Shown: in pieces, positions 18,731 to 26,588 of the stretch
How the letters are laid out: each line of letters begins with the position of its first letter
How positions within the stretch are numbered: position 1 is the first letter of the stretch
Source of the DNA: Fulvimonas soli
Lineage (GTDB): Bacteria; Pseudomonadota; Gammaproteobacteria; Xanthomonadales; Rhodanobacteraceae
Length of the DNA: 34,575 nucleotides
Direction: 5' to 3'
Assembly (NCBI RefSeq): GCF_003148905.1
Contig: NZ_QGHC01000020.1
Location: 1-34,575 of the forward strand
Notes under the pieces: generated by a model
What the model was told of the DNA's origin: nothing
The model's input: the letters and a program-made list of their open reading frames with translations, nothing else
Databases searched by the model: none
Translations under genes and position numbers: made by a program

Positions 18731-19894
18731 GTGAACGAGGACAATGCGCGCCGCTGGCAGCTGCTGGCGATCGTCGTGGCGATCGGCTGGCTGGTGTGGC
18801 TGCTCGCGCCGGTGCTGATGCCGTTCGCGGTGGCCGCCACGCTGGCCTACCTGGGCGATCCGCTGGCCGACCGGCTGGAGCGCCTGGGGCTGGGCCGCAC
18901 GCTGGCGGTGAGCATCGTGTTCGTGGTGCTGGTGCTGCTGTTCGTCGGCGCGCTGCTGCTGCTGGTGCCGTTGGTCTCGCGCCAGGTCGAGAACCTGATC
19001 GGCAACCTGCCGCGCTACGGCGACTGGATCCAGAACACCGCGCTGCCGTGGCTGCAGGTGAAGCTGCACCTGGACCCGCACGTGTTCGACACCCAGCGCC
19101 TGGTGGCGGCGGTGAAGGAGCACCTGGGCTCGATCGGCAGCGTCGCCGGCGTGGTGCTGGGCAAGGTGTCGCGCTCGTCCATCGGCGTGGTGATGTGGCT
19201 GAGCAACCTGGTGCTGATCCCGGTGGTGGCGTTCTACCTGCTGCGCGACTGGGACCGCCTGGTGGCCTACATCGACCGCCAGCTGCCGCGCTCGGTCGAG
19301 CCCACCGTGGCGCACCTGGCGCGCGAGGCGGACGGCGTGCTGGGCGCCTTCGTGCGCGGCCAGCTGCTGGTGATGCTGGCGCTGGGCCTGTTCTACGGCG
19401 CCGGGCTGGGCGCGGTGGGGCTGTCGGTGGGGCCGCTGATCGGCATGATCGCCGGCCTGCTCAGCTTCGTGCCCTACCTGGGCTTCATCAGCGGCTTCGC
19501 CGCGGCGATCATCGCCGTGCTGGTGCAGTACGGCGACTGGACGCACCTGCTGCTGGTCTGCGCGGTGTTCGTCGTCGGCCAGCTGCTGGAAGGCTACGTG
19601 CTGGTGCCCAAGCTGGTCGGCGACAAGATCGGCCTGCACCCGGTGGCGGTGATGTTCGCGGTGCTGGCCGGCGGCTACCTGTTCGGCTTCCTCGGCGTGC
19701 TGCTGGCGCTGCCGGCGGCCTCGGTGATCCTGGTGGTGCTGCGCTACCTGATGGAGCGCTACCGGATGAGCGACCTCTACACCGTGGAGGGCCCGCAGGA
19801 CCCGGTGATCGCCGAGGTCGACATCACCGTGCGGCGGGACGGCTCGGTGGAGGCCGAGGCCGTCACGCCGCCGAAGGACGACGACGACGCATGA
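18731..19894 (+). CDS. AI-2E family transporter (PerM type)
   Basis: A 387-residue membrane protein with about eight hydrophobic segments in the PerM/TqsA layout: two pairs near the N-terminus (LLAIVVAIGWLVWLLAPVL and the LAVSIVFVVLVLLFVGALLL region), a soluble loop, and a C-terminal bundle with LSFVPYLGFISG and EGYVLVPKLVGDKIGLHP, both family signatures. The C-terminal tail is acidic (ends DDDDA). GTG 18731 has AGGGAGA upstream. It overlaps hda by 4 bp (ATGA). Substrate unknown. Confidence 0.9.
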   Translation: MNEDNARRWQLLAIVVAIGWLVWLLAPVLMPFAVAATLAYLGDPLADRLERLGLGRTLAVSIVFVVLVLLFVGALLLLVPLVSRQVENLIGNLPRYGDWIQNTALPWLQVKLHLDPHVFDTQRLVAAVKEHLGSIGSVAGVVLGKVSRSSIGVVMWLSNLVLIPVVAFYLLRDWDRLVAYIDRQLPRSVEPTVAHLAREADGVLGAFVRGQLLVMLALGLFYGAGLGAVGLSVGPLIGMIAGLLSFVPYLGFISGFAAAIIAVLVQYGDWTHLLLVCAVFVVGQLLEGYVLVPKLVGDKIGLHPVAVMFAVLAGGYLFGFLGVLLALPAASVILVVLRYLMERYRMSDLYTVEGPQDPVIAEVDITVRRDGSVEAEAVTPPKDDDDA

Positions 19895-20589
19895 TCCCGC
19901 AGCTTCCGCTGGCCCTGCGCTGGCCGCGCCGCCAGCGCTTCGAGCACTTCCACCCCGGCGCCAACGCCGCCGCGCTCGCCGCGGCGCGGATGCTGGCGGA
20001 GACGCCGGGCGCGCCCTGGATCTACCTGCACGGGCCGGCCGGGGCCGGCCGCAGCCACCTGCTGCTGGCCGCCTGCCAGGCCGCCAGCGCCGCCGGCCGC
20101 CGCGCGCAGTACTTGCCGCTGGCGGCGATCGCCGACCGCGCCGCCGCCATCCGCGGCGTCGCCGGCGGCGAGCTGCTGGCGCTGGACGACCTGGGCGCGA
20201 TCGCCGGCGACCGCGCCGCCGAGCACGCGCTGTTCGACCTCTACAACCAGACCCGCGCCGAGGGCGGCGCGCTGCTGTTCGCCGCCGACGCGCCGCCGGC
20301 GCAGCTCGGCCTGGAGCTGCCCGACCTGCGCTCGCGGCTCGGCGCGTGCACCCAGTTCGCGCTCAAGCCGCTGGACGACGCCGAGCGCCGCGAGGTGCTC
20401 AGGGCCCAGGCCGCCGCGCGCGGCATCGAGCTGGACGATGCCGTGCTGGACTGGCTGTTCGCCCGCTACGCGCGCGACATGGGCGCGCTGCTGGACCTGC
20501 TCGACCGGCTGGACCAGGCCTCGCTGGCGGCGCAGCGGCGGGTCACCGTGCCGTTCCTGCGCGAATGGCTGCGCGGGGCCGGGCCGTAG
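19891..20589 (+). CDS. hda: DnaA regulatory inactivator Hda
   Basis: Hda, bound to the DNA-loaded sliding clamp, stimulates ATP hydrolysis by DnaA and so limits re-initiation of replication. The 232-residue protein begins with a QLPLAL clamp-binding motif, then a DnaA-like AAA+ fold: P-loop GPAGAGRSHLLLAA (with the Arg-Ser typical of Hda), Walker B LLALDDLGAI, sensor and LRSRLGACTQFALKPL. The start codon overlaps the permease stop. No lid/DNA-binding domain IV is present, which separates it from DnaA. Confidence 0.93.
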   Translation: MIPQLPLALRWPRRQRFEHFHPGANAAALAAARMLAETPGAPWIYLHGPAGAGRSHLLLAACQAASAAGRRAQYLPLAAIADRAAAIRGVAGGELLALDDLGAIAGDRAAEHALFDLYNQTRAEGGALLFAADAPPAQLGLELPDLRSRLGACTQFALKPLDDAERREVLRAQAAARGIELDDAVLDWLFARYARDMGALLDLLDRLDQASLAAQRRVTVPFLREWLRGAGP

Positions 20590-20637
20590 CGCCCCGGCGG
20601 GCCGCCGCCGCGCTTTCCACCACCACGAGGTGACCGC

Positions 20638-21033
20638 ATGACGCAACCGCCGGCGCTTTCCGAATTCCTGGTGATCTCGCGCGGGCAGTGGGACGCGGAC
20701 AGGTCGCCCGAAGAAATCCAGGATGCGATCGACCGCTTCTACGAATGGCACGACCGCTTGGTGGCCGCGGGCCGGATGAAGCCGGGCCAGCGGCTGGCGC
20801 GGGAACGCAGGATGGTTTCGCGGCAGGGCGTCACGGACGGCCCCTTCGCGGAGGCGCGCGAGGTCGTCGGCGGCTACTGGTTCATCCTGGCGGCCGACCT
20901 GGACGAGGCCGCCGCGCTGGTGGCCGGCAACCCGTGCCTGGCCTGCGGGCTGAGCTGCGAGGTCCGCCCGGTCGAGCCGGCCCGCGCCAGCGCCTGGCGC
21001 GCGTCCTGCGAGACGCCCGGGCATTTCGCCTGA
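20638..21033 (+). CDS. YCII-related (DGPF) domain protein
   Basis: A 131-residue protein with the DGPF signature: VTDGPFAEAREVVGGYWFI after a beta-alpha start EFLVISRGQWD and WHDRLVAAGRM. YCII/DGPF proteins form dimeric alpha/beta barrels; some are lactone-type or stress enzymes, and many sit next to ECF sigma genes, which is not so here. Three Cys cluster near the C-terminus (NPCLACGLSCE). ATG 20638 has GAGGTGA upstream. Function is not assigned. Confidence 0.82.
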   Translation: MTQPPALSEFLVISRGQWDADRSPEEIQDAIDRFYEWHDRLVAAGRMKPGQRLARERRMVSRQGVTDGPFAEAREVVGGYWFILAADLDEAAALVAGNPCLACGLSCEVRPVEPARASAWRASCETPGHFA

Positions 21034-21154
21034 GGGCCTGTTCGAAATCTTCCGGGGGAGAGCGCCGGGAAGGCCAGCGGGATGAAGCGCGGGCAGGCGC
21101 ACAGGCAGCGCTCGCCGTTCCGTTGGCGGTCTCGCGTCGGGCTGATCGCGGCCG
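21031..21154 (+). repeat. Dispersed repeat beginning at a stop codon, copy 1
   Basis: From the TGA of the YCII gene the sequence matches, over about 120 bp with gaps, the region behind the pit stop codon (26373-26482). Shared words include TCTTCCGGGG / GCTTCCGGGG, GGAAGGCC(A/G)GCGGGATGAA, CGCGGGC and GGCTGATCGCGGCCG. No open frame is convincing in it. Confidence 0.8.
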
Positions 21155-21256
21155 CCCGCCATGCCGCGCCGCCGCTGACCGGCCCCCACAGGCCGCTTGC
21201 ACGCCTTCACCCGGCGACGATCCCGCGCGCCGGCCGGTCGAGCGACGAGCGCCGCC

Positions 21257-22060
21257 TCAGGCCTTCAGCAGCGCCGGCGTCGCGTTGGCGCCGATCGCCT
21301 CGACCATCGCCTTCGCCACGTGCAGGTTGCCGGCGACGATGTTGCCGCTGGCGGGCAGGCCGTCGCGGCCGGCGAAGTCGCAGTAGCGCCCGCCGGCCTC
21401 GTGCACCAGCAGGGCGCCGGCGGCCATGTCCCAGGGCTTGAGGCCGATCTCGAAGTAGCCGTCGTAGCGGCCGGCGGCGACGTAGGCCAGGTCCAGCGCG
21501 GCCGAGCCGGAGCGGCGGATGTCCTCGGCCTGGCCGAGCAGGGCGCGGGTCATCGCCAGCTGGGCGTCCAGGTGGGCGCGCTGGCGGTAGGGGAAGCCGG
21601 TGGCGATCATCGCGCCGCCCAGGTTCTCGCGCCTGCCCACGCGGATGCGGCGGTCGTTGAGGTAGGCGCCGTCGCCCTTGCTGGCGGTGTACAGCTCGTC
21701 GCGCAGCGGGTCGAACACCACGCCGTACACCGGCACGCCCTTTTCCACCAGCGCGATGGAGACGGAGAAGTGCGGGATGCCGCGCAGGTAGTTGTGGGTG
21801 CCGTCGAGCGGGTCGATCACCCAGGTGTGCGGGCTCTTGCCGATGGCGCCGCCTTCCTCGGCGAGGATGGCGTGGTCGGGGTAGGCGCGGCGCAGCTCCT
21901 TGACGATCTCGGCCTCGGCCAGGCGGTCGACTTCCGAAGCGAAGTCCATGCGCTGCTTCTCGACGACGTTGAGGCCGTCGATGCGGTTCATGTAGCGCAG
22001 GATCACGTGGCCTGCGGCGCGCGCGGCGCGCGCCGCGATGGTGACGGCGGGTCTGGGCAT
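21257..22060 (-). CDS. suhB: Inositol-1-monophosphatase family protein SuhB
   Basis: A 267-residue lithium-sensitive inositol monophosphatase. Metal-binding residues are seen in ILAEEGG (Glu68/Glu69), [10 protein letters not shown] (Asp83, Asp86) and [18 protein letters not shown]. In Escherichia coli SuhB also acts with Nus factors in rRNA antitermination, and its position beside trmJ, an RNA methyltransferase gene, is a conserved divergent pair. ATG 22060 gives the usual N-terminus. A TAGAAT box lies 37 bp upstream. Confidence 0.94.
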   Translation of the reverse strand: MPRPAVTIAARAARAAGHVILRYMNRIDGLNVVEKQRMDFASEVDRLAEAEIVKELRRAYPDHAILAEEGGAIGKSPHTWVIDPLDGTHNYLRGIPHFSVSIALVEKGVPVYGVVFDPLRDELYTASKGDGAYLNDRRIRVGRRENLGGAMIATGFPYRQRAHLDAQLAMTRALLGQAEDIRRSGSAALDLAYVAAGRYDGYFEIGLKPWDMAAGALLVHEAGGRYCDFAGRDGLPASGNIVAGNLHVAKAMVEAIGANATPALLKA

Positions 22061-22096
22061 GGCTTCGGCTTTCGAAAGAACGGGTTGCGGCCGGCG

Positions 22097-22102
22097 ATTC
22101 TA
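22097..22102 (-). promoter_or_regulatory. Candidate -10 box for suhB
   Basis: TAGAAT on the minus strand, 37 bp before the suhB ATG, in the same TAGAATCGC context as purM. The -35 at 17 bp is poor (ATGCCC). Confidence 0.35.
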
Positions 22103-22140
22103 GCAGAGGCCGGCGGGGTGGGCATGGACGCGCCATCGCC

Positions 22141-22250
22141 GTCATTCCGGCGCAAGCCGGAATCCAGCGCCTTTCGCGCGCAGGACGTTTGAACATCGCG
22201 TGCTTCGCGCGGTTTTGCCAGGACTGGATTCCGGCTTGCGCCGGAATGAC
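22141..22250. repeat. Dispersed element with 27 bp perfect inverted ends, copy 2
   Basis: Ends 22141-22167 and 22224-22250 (GTCATTCCGGCGCAAGCCGG...) are exact reverse complements, with a 56 bp centre containing CGCGTGCTTCGCGCGG. It lies in the divergent suhB-trmJ region, upstream of both genes, and is the same family as 16349-16462. Confidence 0.92.
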
Positions 22251-22320
22251 GGCGGGCGGTGGCCGGGCCGGTGCTTCCACTATGCTTGCGGGCCCGTTTC
22301 CCTTGTCCCGTCGAACGCGC

Positions 22321-23079
22321 ATGACCGATCTCGCCTCCCGTTTCCGCTTCGTGCTGGTGCGCACCTCGCACCCCGGCAACATCGGCAGCGCCGCGCGGGC
22401 GATCCGCACCATGGGCTTCACCCGGCTCGAACTGGTGGCGCCCGAGCAGTTCCCCAGCCGCGAGGCCGACGCGCTGGCGGCCAACGCGGTGAGCGTGCTG
22501 GCCGAAGCCGGCGTGCACGGCTCGCTGGTCGAGGGGCTGGCCGGGGCGACCTTCGCGCTCGGCCTGTCGGCGCGGCGGCGCGGGGTGAACCTGGAGGAGC
22601 TGACCCCGCGCGAGGGCGCCGCCCGCGCGCTGGCCGCGGCGGCGCGCGGCGAGCAGGTGGCGCTGGTGTTCGGCAACGAGCGCACCGGGCTGGAGAACGG
22701 GGAGCTGGCGCGCTGCCACGCGATGGTGCGCATCCCCAGCGTGGACGACTACAGCTCGCTCAACCTGGCGCAGGCGGTGCAGGTGATGGCCTACGAGCAG
22801 CGCCTGGCGCTGCTGGGCGGCGCCGTGCCGGACGCGCCGCCGGAGCGCGACGAGCCGCCGGCGGACGCGGCGCACATGGAGCGCTTCTTCGACCACCTGG
22901 CGCAGACGCTGGACGCGATCGACTTCCACAAGGGCCGCGAGCCGGCCACGATCATGCTGCGCCTGCGCCGCCTGTTCCAGCGCGCGCAGCCGGACGAGCG
23001 CGAGCTGCGCATCCTGCACGGCATCCTGGCCGACGCGGAGCGGATGGCGATGCTTGCCCGGAGCAGGGGAGAGAAGTGA
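22321..23079 (+). CDS. trmJ: tRNA (cytidine/uridine-2'-O-)-methyltransferase TrmJ
   Basis: SPOUT-class enzyme that methylates the ribose of tRNA position 32. The 252-residue protein shows motif 1 HPGNIGSAARAIRTMGF, motif 2 LVFGNERTGLEN and motif 3 IPSVDDYSSLNLAQAV, which form the trefoil knot. An acidic/Pro-rich linker leads to a helical C-terminal domain. ATG 22321 starts MTDLASRFRFVLV; an upstream frame to 22189 enters the repeat. Its last codons lie in the left arm of the repeat at 23067. Confidence 0.94.
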   Translation: MTDLASRFRFVLVRTSHPGNIGSAARAIRTMGFTRLELVAPEQFPSREADALAANAVSVLAEAGVHGSLVEGLAGATFALGLSARRRGVNLEELTPREGAARALAAAARGEQVALVFGNERTGLENGELARCHAMVRIPSVDDYSSLNLAQAVQVMAYEQRLALLGGAVPDAPPERDEPPADAAHMERFFDHLAQTLDAIDFHKGREPATIMLRLRRLFQRAQPDERELRILHGILADAERMAMLARSRGEK

Positions 23080-23151
23080 GTGGAGAGAAGCGAGTGAAAG
23101 CGGTGGCAGGCTCTTCTCTCACTCCTCTCCACTCACTCCTCGCTTCTCACT
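23067..23151. repeat. Purine/pyrimidine-arm inverted repeat between convergent trmJ and CorC-type gene
   Basis: A GA-rich arm (23067-23100, words such as GAGTGGAGAGAAGCGAGTGA) faces a CT-rich arm (23111-23151). The reverse complement of the right arm shares AGTGAGTGGAGA with the left. Both stop codons (TGA at 23077-23079 and the minus-strand TGA at 23147-23149) lie within the arms. It could act as a two-way terminator. Confidence 0.75.
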
Positions 23152-24472
23152 GCTCGTCGTCCGCCGCCTCGATGCGCGGCGCCGGCGTGACCAGCAGCTT
23201 GTCGATGCGCGCGCCGTCCAGGTCCACCACCTCGAAGCGGATGCCGCGCCAGGCGAACACCTCGCCCACCTGCGGGATGCGCCCCAGCGCGGCCATCACC
23301 ATGCCGGCGGCGGTGCGGTACTCGTGCTCGTCCTCGCCGGGCAGCTTGTTGACGTGCAGCAGCTCGCGCAGGTCGTCGTTGGAGAGCGAGCCGTCGATCA
23401 GCCAGCTGCCGTCCTCGCGCGGCACGATCGGCGCGTGGTCCTCGCCGTTGCCGTGGCCGAGCTGGGTGGCGCCGACCACCGCGGCGAGCAGGTCGTTGAG
23501 GGTGACCAGGCCCTCGATGTCGCCGTACTCGTCCACCACCAGCGCCACCGGCGTCTCGGCGTCGCGGAATTCCTCCAGCAGGTCCAGCGCGCGCGCGGTG
23601 GCGGGCACGAACAGCGGCTTGGCGAGCTTGCGGAACAGCTCGGGCGAGCCGCCGGCGGCCAGCTCGCCGAGCAGGCTCTTGACCTCCAGCACGCCCACCA
23701 CGTCGCTCTCGCCGCCGCGGTAGACCGGGTAGCGCGAGAAGGCCGTCTCGCGCATCACCGCGATGTTCTCCTCGCGCGGCGCGGCCATGTCCAGCCAGGC
23801 GATGCGCGGGCGCGGCGTCATCACGCTGTCCACCGTGCGGTCGCCCAGGCGCAGCACGCGGTTGACCATGTTGCGCTCGTCGGCGTCCAGCACGCCCTGC
23901 TCGGCGCTCTCGGCCACCAGCAGGCGGATCTCCTCCTCGGTCACCGCGCCGTGGCGCTGGCCGCTGACGCCGAACAGCTTGAGCAGCGCGCCGCTGGAGG
24001 CGTTGAGCAGCCACACGAACGGCATGGTGAGCCGCGCCAGCACCAGCATCGGCATGGCGACGTAGCCGGACAGCTTCTCCGGCGCGGCCAGCGCCAGCCG
24101 CTTGGGCACCAGCTCGCCCACCACGATCTGCAGGAAGGAGATCAGCACGAAGCCCAGCACGATGCCGAAGGCGTGCGCGTAGGGCGCCAGCCAGGCGACC
24201 CCGGCGTGGTTCAGGGCGCCGGCGATGCGGTCGCCCAGGGCGTCGCCGGCCACCGCGCCGGTGACCAGCATCACCAGGGTGATGCCCACCTGCACGGTGG
24301 ACAGGAAGTACTCCGGCGCCTCGGCGTGGCGCAGGGCGACCCGGGCGCGGCGGCTGTGCTGGGCCATCTCGCGCAGCCGGCTCTTGCGCGAGGCGACCAG
24401 CGCCATCTCCGACAGCGCGAAGAAGCCGTTGCACAGGGCGAGGAGGAGGACGAGCGCGATCTCGGTCAGCAT
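23147..24472 (-). CDS. CNNM/CBS/CorC-domain membrane protein (UPF0053, TlyC/CorB-like)
   Basis: A 441-residue inner-membrane protein. The N-terminal CNNM (DUF21) domain has four hydrophobic segments (from LVLLLALCNGFFALSEMAL to the VAMPMLVLARLTMPFVWLL region), with the FFALSEMAL and QIVVGELVPKRLA signatures. A CBS pair follows (VMTPRPRIAWLD, then DEYGDIEGLVTLNDLL), then a CorC_HlyC transporter-associated domain (PREDGSWLIDGSL). Relatives are linked to magnesium or sodium/magnesium transport, or called haemolysin-like; the substrate is not visible here. It converges on trmJ and diverges from the DUF47-pit pair. Confidence 0.92.
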   Translation of the reverse strand: MLTEIALVLLLALCNGFFALSEMALVASRKSRLREMAQHSRRARVALRHAEAPEYFLSTVQVGITLVMLVTGAVAGDALGDRIAGALNHAGVAWLAPYAHAFGIVLGFVLISFLQIVVGELVPKRLALAAPEKLSGYVAMPMLVLARLTMPFVWLLNASSGALLKLFGVSGQRHGAVTEEEIRLLVAESAEQGVLDADERNMVNRVLRLGDRTVDSVMTPRPRIAWLDMAAPREENIAVMRETAFSRYPVYRGGESDVVGVLEVKSLLGELAAGGSPELFRKLAKPLFVPATARALDLLEEFRDAETPVALVVDEYGDIEGLVTLNDLLAAVVGATQLGHGNGEDHAPIVPREDGSWLIDGSLSNDDLRELLHVNKLPGEDEHEYRTAAGMVMAALGRIPQVGEVFAWRGIRFEVVDLDGARIDKLLVTPAPRIEAADDEQ

Positions 24473-24567
24473 CGCGGAGGCGGGGTGCGGAATGGCATAA
24501 GGGCGCAGTGTAAGGCCTGTCGGGCGTGGGCTTCATCCCCGCCGTGCTGCGGTGCAAGGCGGCTGTC

Positions 24568-24585
24568 CTGTAACATGATTGCCAT
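24568..24585 (+). promoter_or_regulatory. Candidate Pho box before the DUF47-pit genes
   Basis: CTGTAAC-ATGA-TTGCCAT resembles two PhoB half-sites (CTGTCAT) with a 4 bp spacer, five of seven in each, 25 bp before the DUF47 start. A CATATA at 24583 could be a -10. The genes downstream handle phosphate, which makes PhoB control plausible but unproven. Confidence 0.35.
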
Positions 24586-24609
24586 ATACCCCTTCCAGGC
24601 GCGCCCCGC

Positions 24610-25239
24610 ATGTTTTCCCTGCAGACGATCTTCGGCAAAGGCGACAAGTTCTACGGCCTGCTCGAGCAGAGCGCGGAGGCCGCCTGCGAGAGCGCCAGGG
24701 CGCTGCGCCAGCTGATCTCCGGCGGCGCCGGCGCGCCGGGCATGGCCGCCTTCGCCGCCAGCCGCCAGCGCGAGAAGGCGCTGGCCGCGCAGATCAGCGA
24801 GGAGCTGGTCAACACCTTCGTCACCGCGCTGGACCGCGAGGACATCGAGGCGCTCAACGCGGCGCTGTACAAGATCCCCAAGACGGTGGAGAAGTTCGCC
24901 GAGCGCTACGCGATCGTCCACGAGCGCGTGGCCGGCGTGGACTTCGCCCAGCGCGCGCAGGTGCTGGAGCAATCGGCCGAGGTGGTGGTGGAGATGATCG
25001 GCGAGCTGCGCCGCGGCCTGCGCATCGATCCGGTGCGCAAGCTGCAGGACCGCCTGCAGGCGCTGGAGTCGGAGGGCGACCGCATGCTGGTGGCCACCTA
25101 CCGCACGCTCTACGCCGAGGGCAGCGACCCGATGAAGGCGATGCTGGCCAAGGACCTGTTCGAGCTGATCGAGAAGGCGATCGACAAGTGCCGCGACGTC
25201 GGCAACATCGTCTATTCCATCGTGCTGAAGAACTCCTGA
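24610..25239 (+). CDS. DUF47 family (PhoU-like) Pit accessory protein
   Basis: A 209-residue all-helical protein of the DUF47/PhoU-like family. It starts MFSLQTIFGKGDKFYGLLEQ and has the family features ALDREDIEALNAALYKIPK, and VEKFAERY, with charged heptad-like helices to the end. Such proteins are almost always encoded next to Pit transporters and are thought to regulate them; here pit begins 11 bp downstream. No membrane segment is present. Confidence 0.92.
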   Translation: MFSLQTIFGKGDKFYGLLEQSAEAACESARALRQLISGGAGAPGMAAFAASRQREKALAAQISEELVNTFVTALDREDIEALNAALYKIPKTVEKFAERYAIVHERVAGVDFAQRAQVLEQSAEVVVEMIGELRRGLRIDPVRKLQDRLQALESEGDRMLVATYRTLYAEGSDPMKAMLAKDLFELIEKAIDKCRDVGNIVYSIVLKNS

Positions 25240-25250
25240 GGCGCGGCGCC

Positions 25251-26375
25251 ATGACGCTCGGCCTGGTCGTCGCGGTGGTGCTGATCGCGCTCGCCTTCAC
25301 CTACATCAACGGTTTCCACGACACCGCCAACTCGATCGCCACGGTGGTCGCCACCAAGGTGCTCACGCCCGGTCAGGCGGTGCTGCTGGCGGCGGCGACC
25401 AACCTGGCCGGCGCGCTGTGGGGCACCGCGGTGGCCAAGACCATCGCCGCCGGCCTGATCGACACGCACGTGGTCGAGGCCGGCCCGCAGCTGCTGATCT
25501 GCGCGCTGGCGGCGGCCACGGCGTGGAACCTGCTCACCTGGTGGTGGGGCCTGCCGTCCAGCTCCAGCCACGCGCTGGTCGGCGCGCTGGTGGGCGCGGC
25601 GATCGCCGCCTCGGGCGACCGCTTCGGCGCGGTGATCTGGGCGCAGGGCGGCGCGCACTGGTGGCAGGGCAGCGGGGTGATCCCGAAGGTGGTGGTGCCG
25701 ATGGTGGTGTCGCCGCTGATGGGCTTCGTGATCGGCTTCCTGCTGATGGGCGGCCTGTACGCGCTGTTCGCCTGGCTGGCCGACCGCAAGGGCTGGCTGC
25801 GCCGCTTCGGCCGCACGCCGTTCGTCAACGCCTTCTTCGGCAAGGCGCAGATCGCCTCGGCCAGCGCGATGGGCCTGGCGCACGGCATGAACGACGCGCA
25901 GAAGAGCATGGGCATCATCGCGCTGGCGCTGGCCGGCGCCACCGCGGCGGGGCAGTTCGACCGCCTGCCGTCCTGGCTGGGCTTCCTGCGCATCGCCGGC
26001 AGCGCCGAGGGCGGCTTCGACGTGCCCTCCTGGGTGGCGGTGGTGTGCGCGCTGACCATGGCCGGCGGCACCGCCGGCGGCGGCTGGCGCATCATCAAGA
26101 CGCTCGGCCACAAGATGGTGAAGCTGCACCCGATCAACGGCTTCGCCGCGGAGGGCAGCTCGGCGGCGGTGATCCTCACCGCCTCGGCCTTCGGCATCCC
26201 GGTGTCGACCACGCACAACGTCTCCGCCTCGATCATGGGCGTGGGCGCGGCCAGGCGCTGGAACGCGATCCGCTGGACCGTGGTCGAGCGCATGGTGTGG
26301 GCGTGGATCCTCACCCTGCCGATCACCGCGCTGCTGGCCTACGCCTTCGTGCGGCTGGCGCAGCGGTTCTTCTGA
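25251..26375 (+). CDS. pit: Low-affinity inorganic phosphate transporter (Pit family)
   Basis: A 374-residue inner-membrane Pi (metal-phosphate)/H+ symporter of the PiT family. The two homologous signatures are NGFHDTANSIATVVATKVL near the N-terminus and GLAHGMNDAQKSMGIIAL in the second half; STTHNVSASIMGVGAARR is also characteristic. About ten hydrophobic segments are seen. ATG 25251 lies 11 bp after the DUF47 stop, so they form an operon. A dispersed repeat starts at its stop codon. Confidence 0.94.
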   Translation: MTLGLVVAVVLIALAFTYINGFHDTANSIATVVATKVLTPGQAVLLAAATNLAGALWGTAVAKTIAAGLIDTHVVEAGPQLLICALAAATAWNLLTWWWGLPSSSSHALVGALVGAAIAASGDRFGAVIWAQGGAHWWQGSGVIPKVVVPMVVSPLMGFVIGFLLMGGLYALFAWLADRKGWLRRFGRTPFVNAFFGKAQIASASAMGLAHGMNDAQKSMGIIALALAGATAAGQFDRLPSWLGFLRIAGSAEGGFDVPSWVAVVCALTMAGGTAGGGWRIIKTLGHKMVKLHPINGFAAEGSSAAVILTASAFGIPVSTTHNVSASIMGVGAARRWNAIRWTVVERMVWAWILTLPITALLAYAFVRLAQRFF

Positions 26376-26482
26376 GCGTTTGTTCAAAAGCTTCCGGGGA
26401 GGATCGCCAGGAAGGCCGGCGGGATGAACCGCGGGCGGGTGTGGAGGCGGCGCGCGGCCTCGCGTCAGGCTGATCGCGGCCG
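26373..26482 (+). repeat. Dispersed repeat beginning at a stop codon, copy 2
   Basis: Homologous to 21031-21154 (see that entry for shared words). It starts with the TGA of pit and runs into the left arm of the REP palindrome at 26473. Confidence 0.8.
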
Positions 26483-26539
26483 GAGGCCGCTCCCCCAAGG
26501 CTTGCGAGGCTCCCGGTAGGAGCGGCCTCCGGCCGCGAT
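26473..26539. repeat. REP-type palindrome, 21 bp perfect core arms
   Basis: Arms 26473-26493 and 26519-26539 (ATCGCGGCCGGAGGCCGCTCC and its reverse complement, 21 bp; first 20 shown by ATCGCGGCCGGAGGCCGCTC) are exact, with a 25 bp loop. It is the same family as 7226-7292 and sits between convergent pit and the unknown minus-strand gene. Confidence 0.88.
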
Positions 26540-26588
26540 GCGCGCGCCGGCCCCGGCGCGGCGGGCGAAGCCGGCCCGCGGGAAGCCT

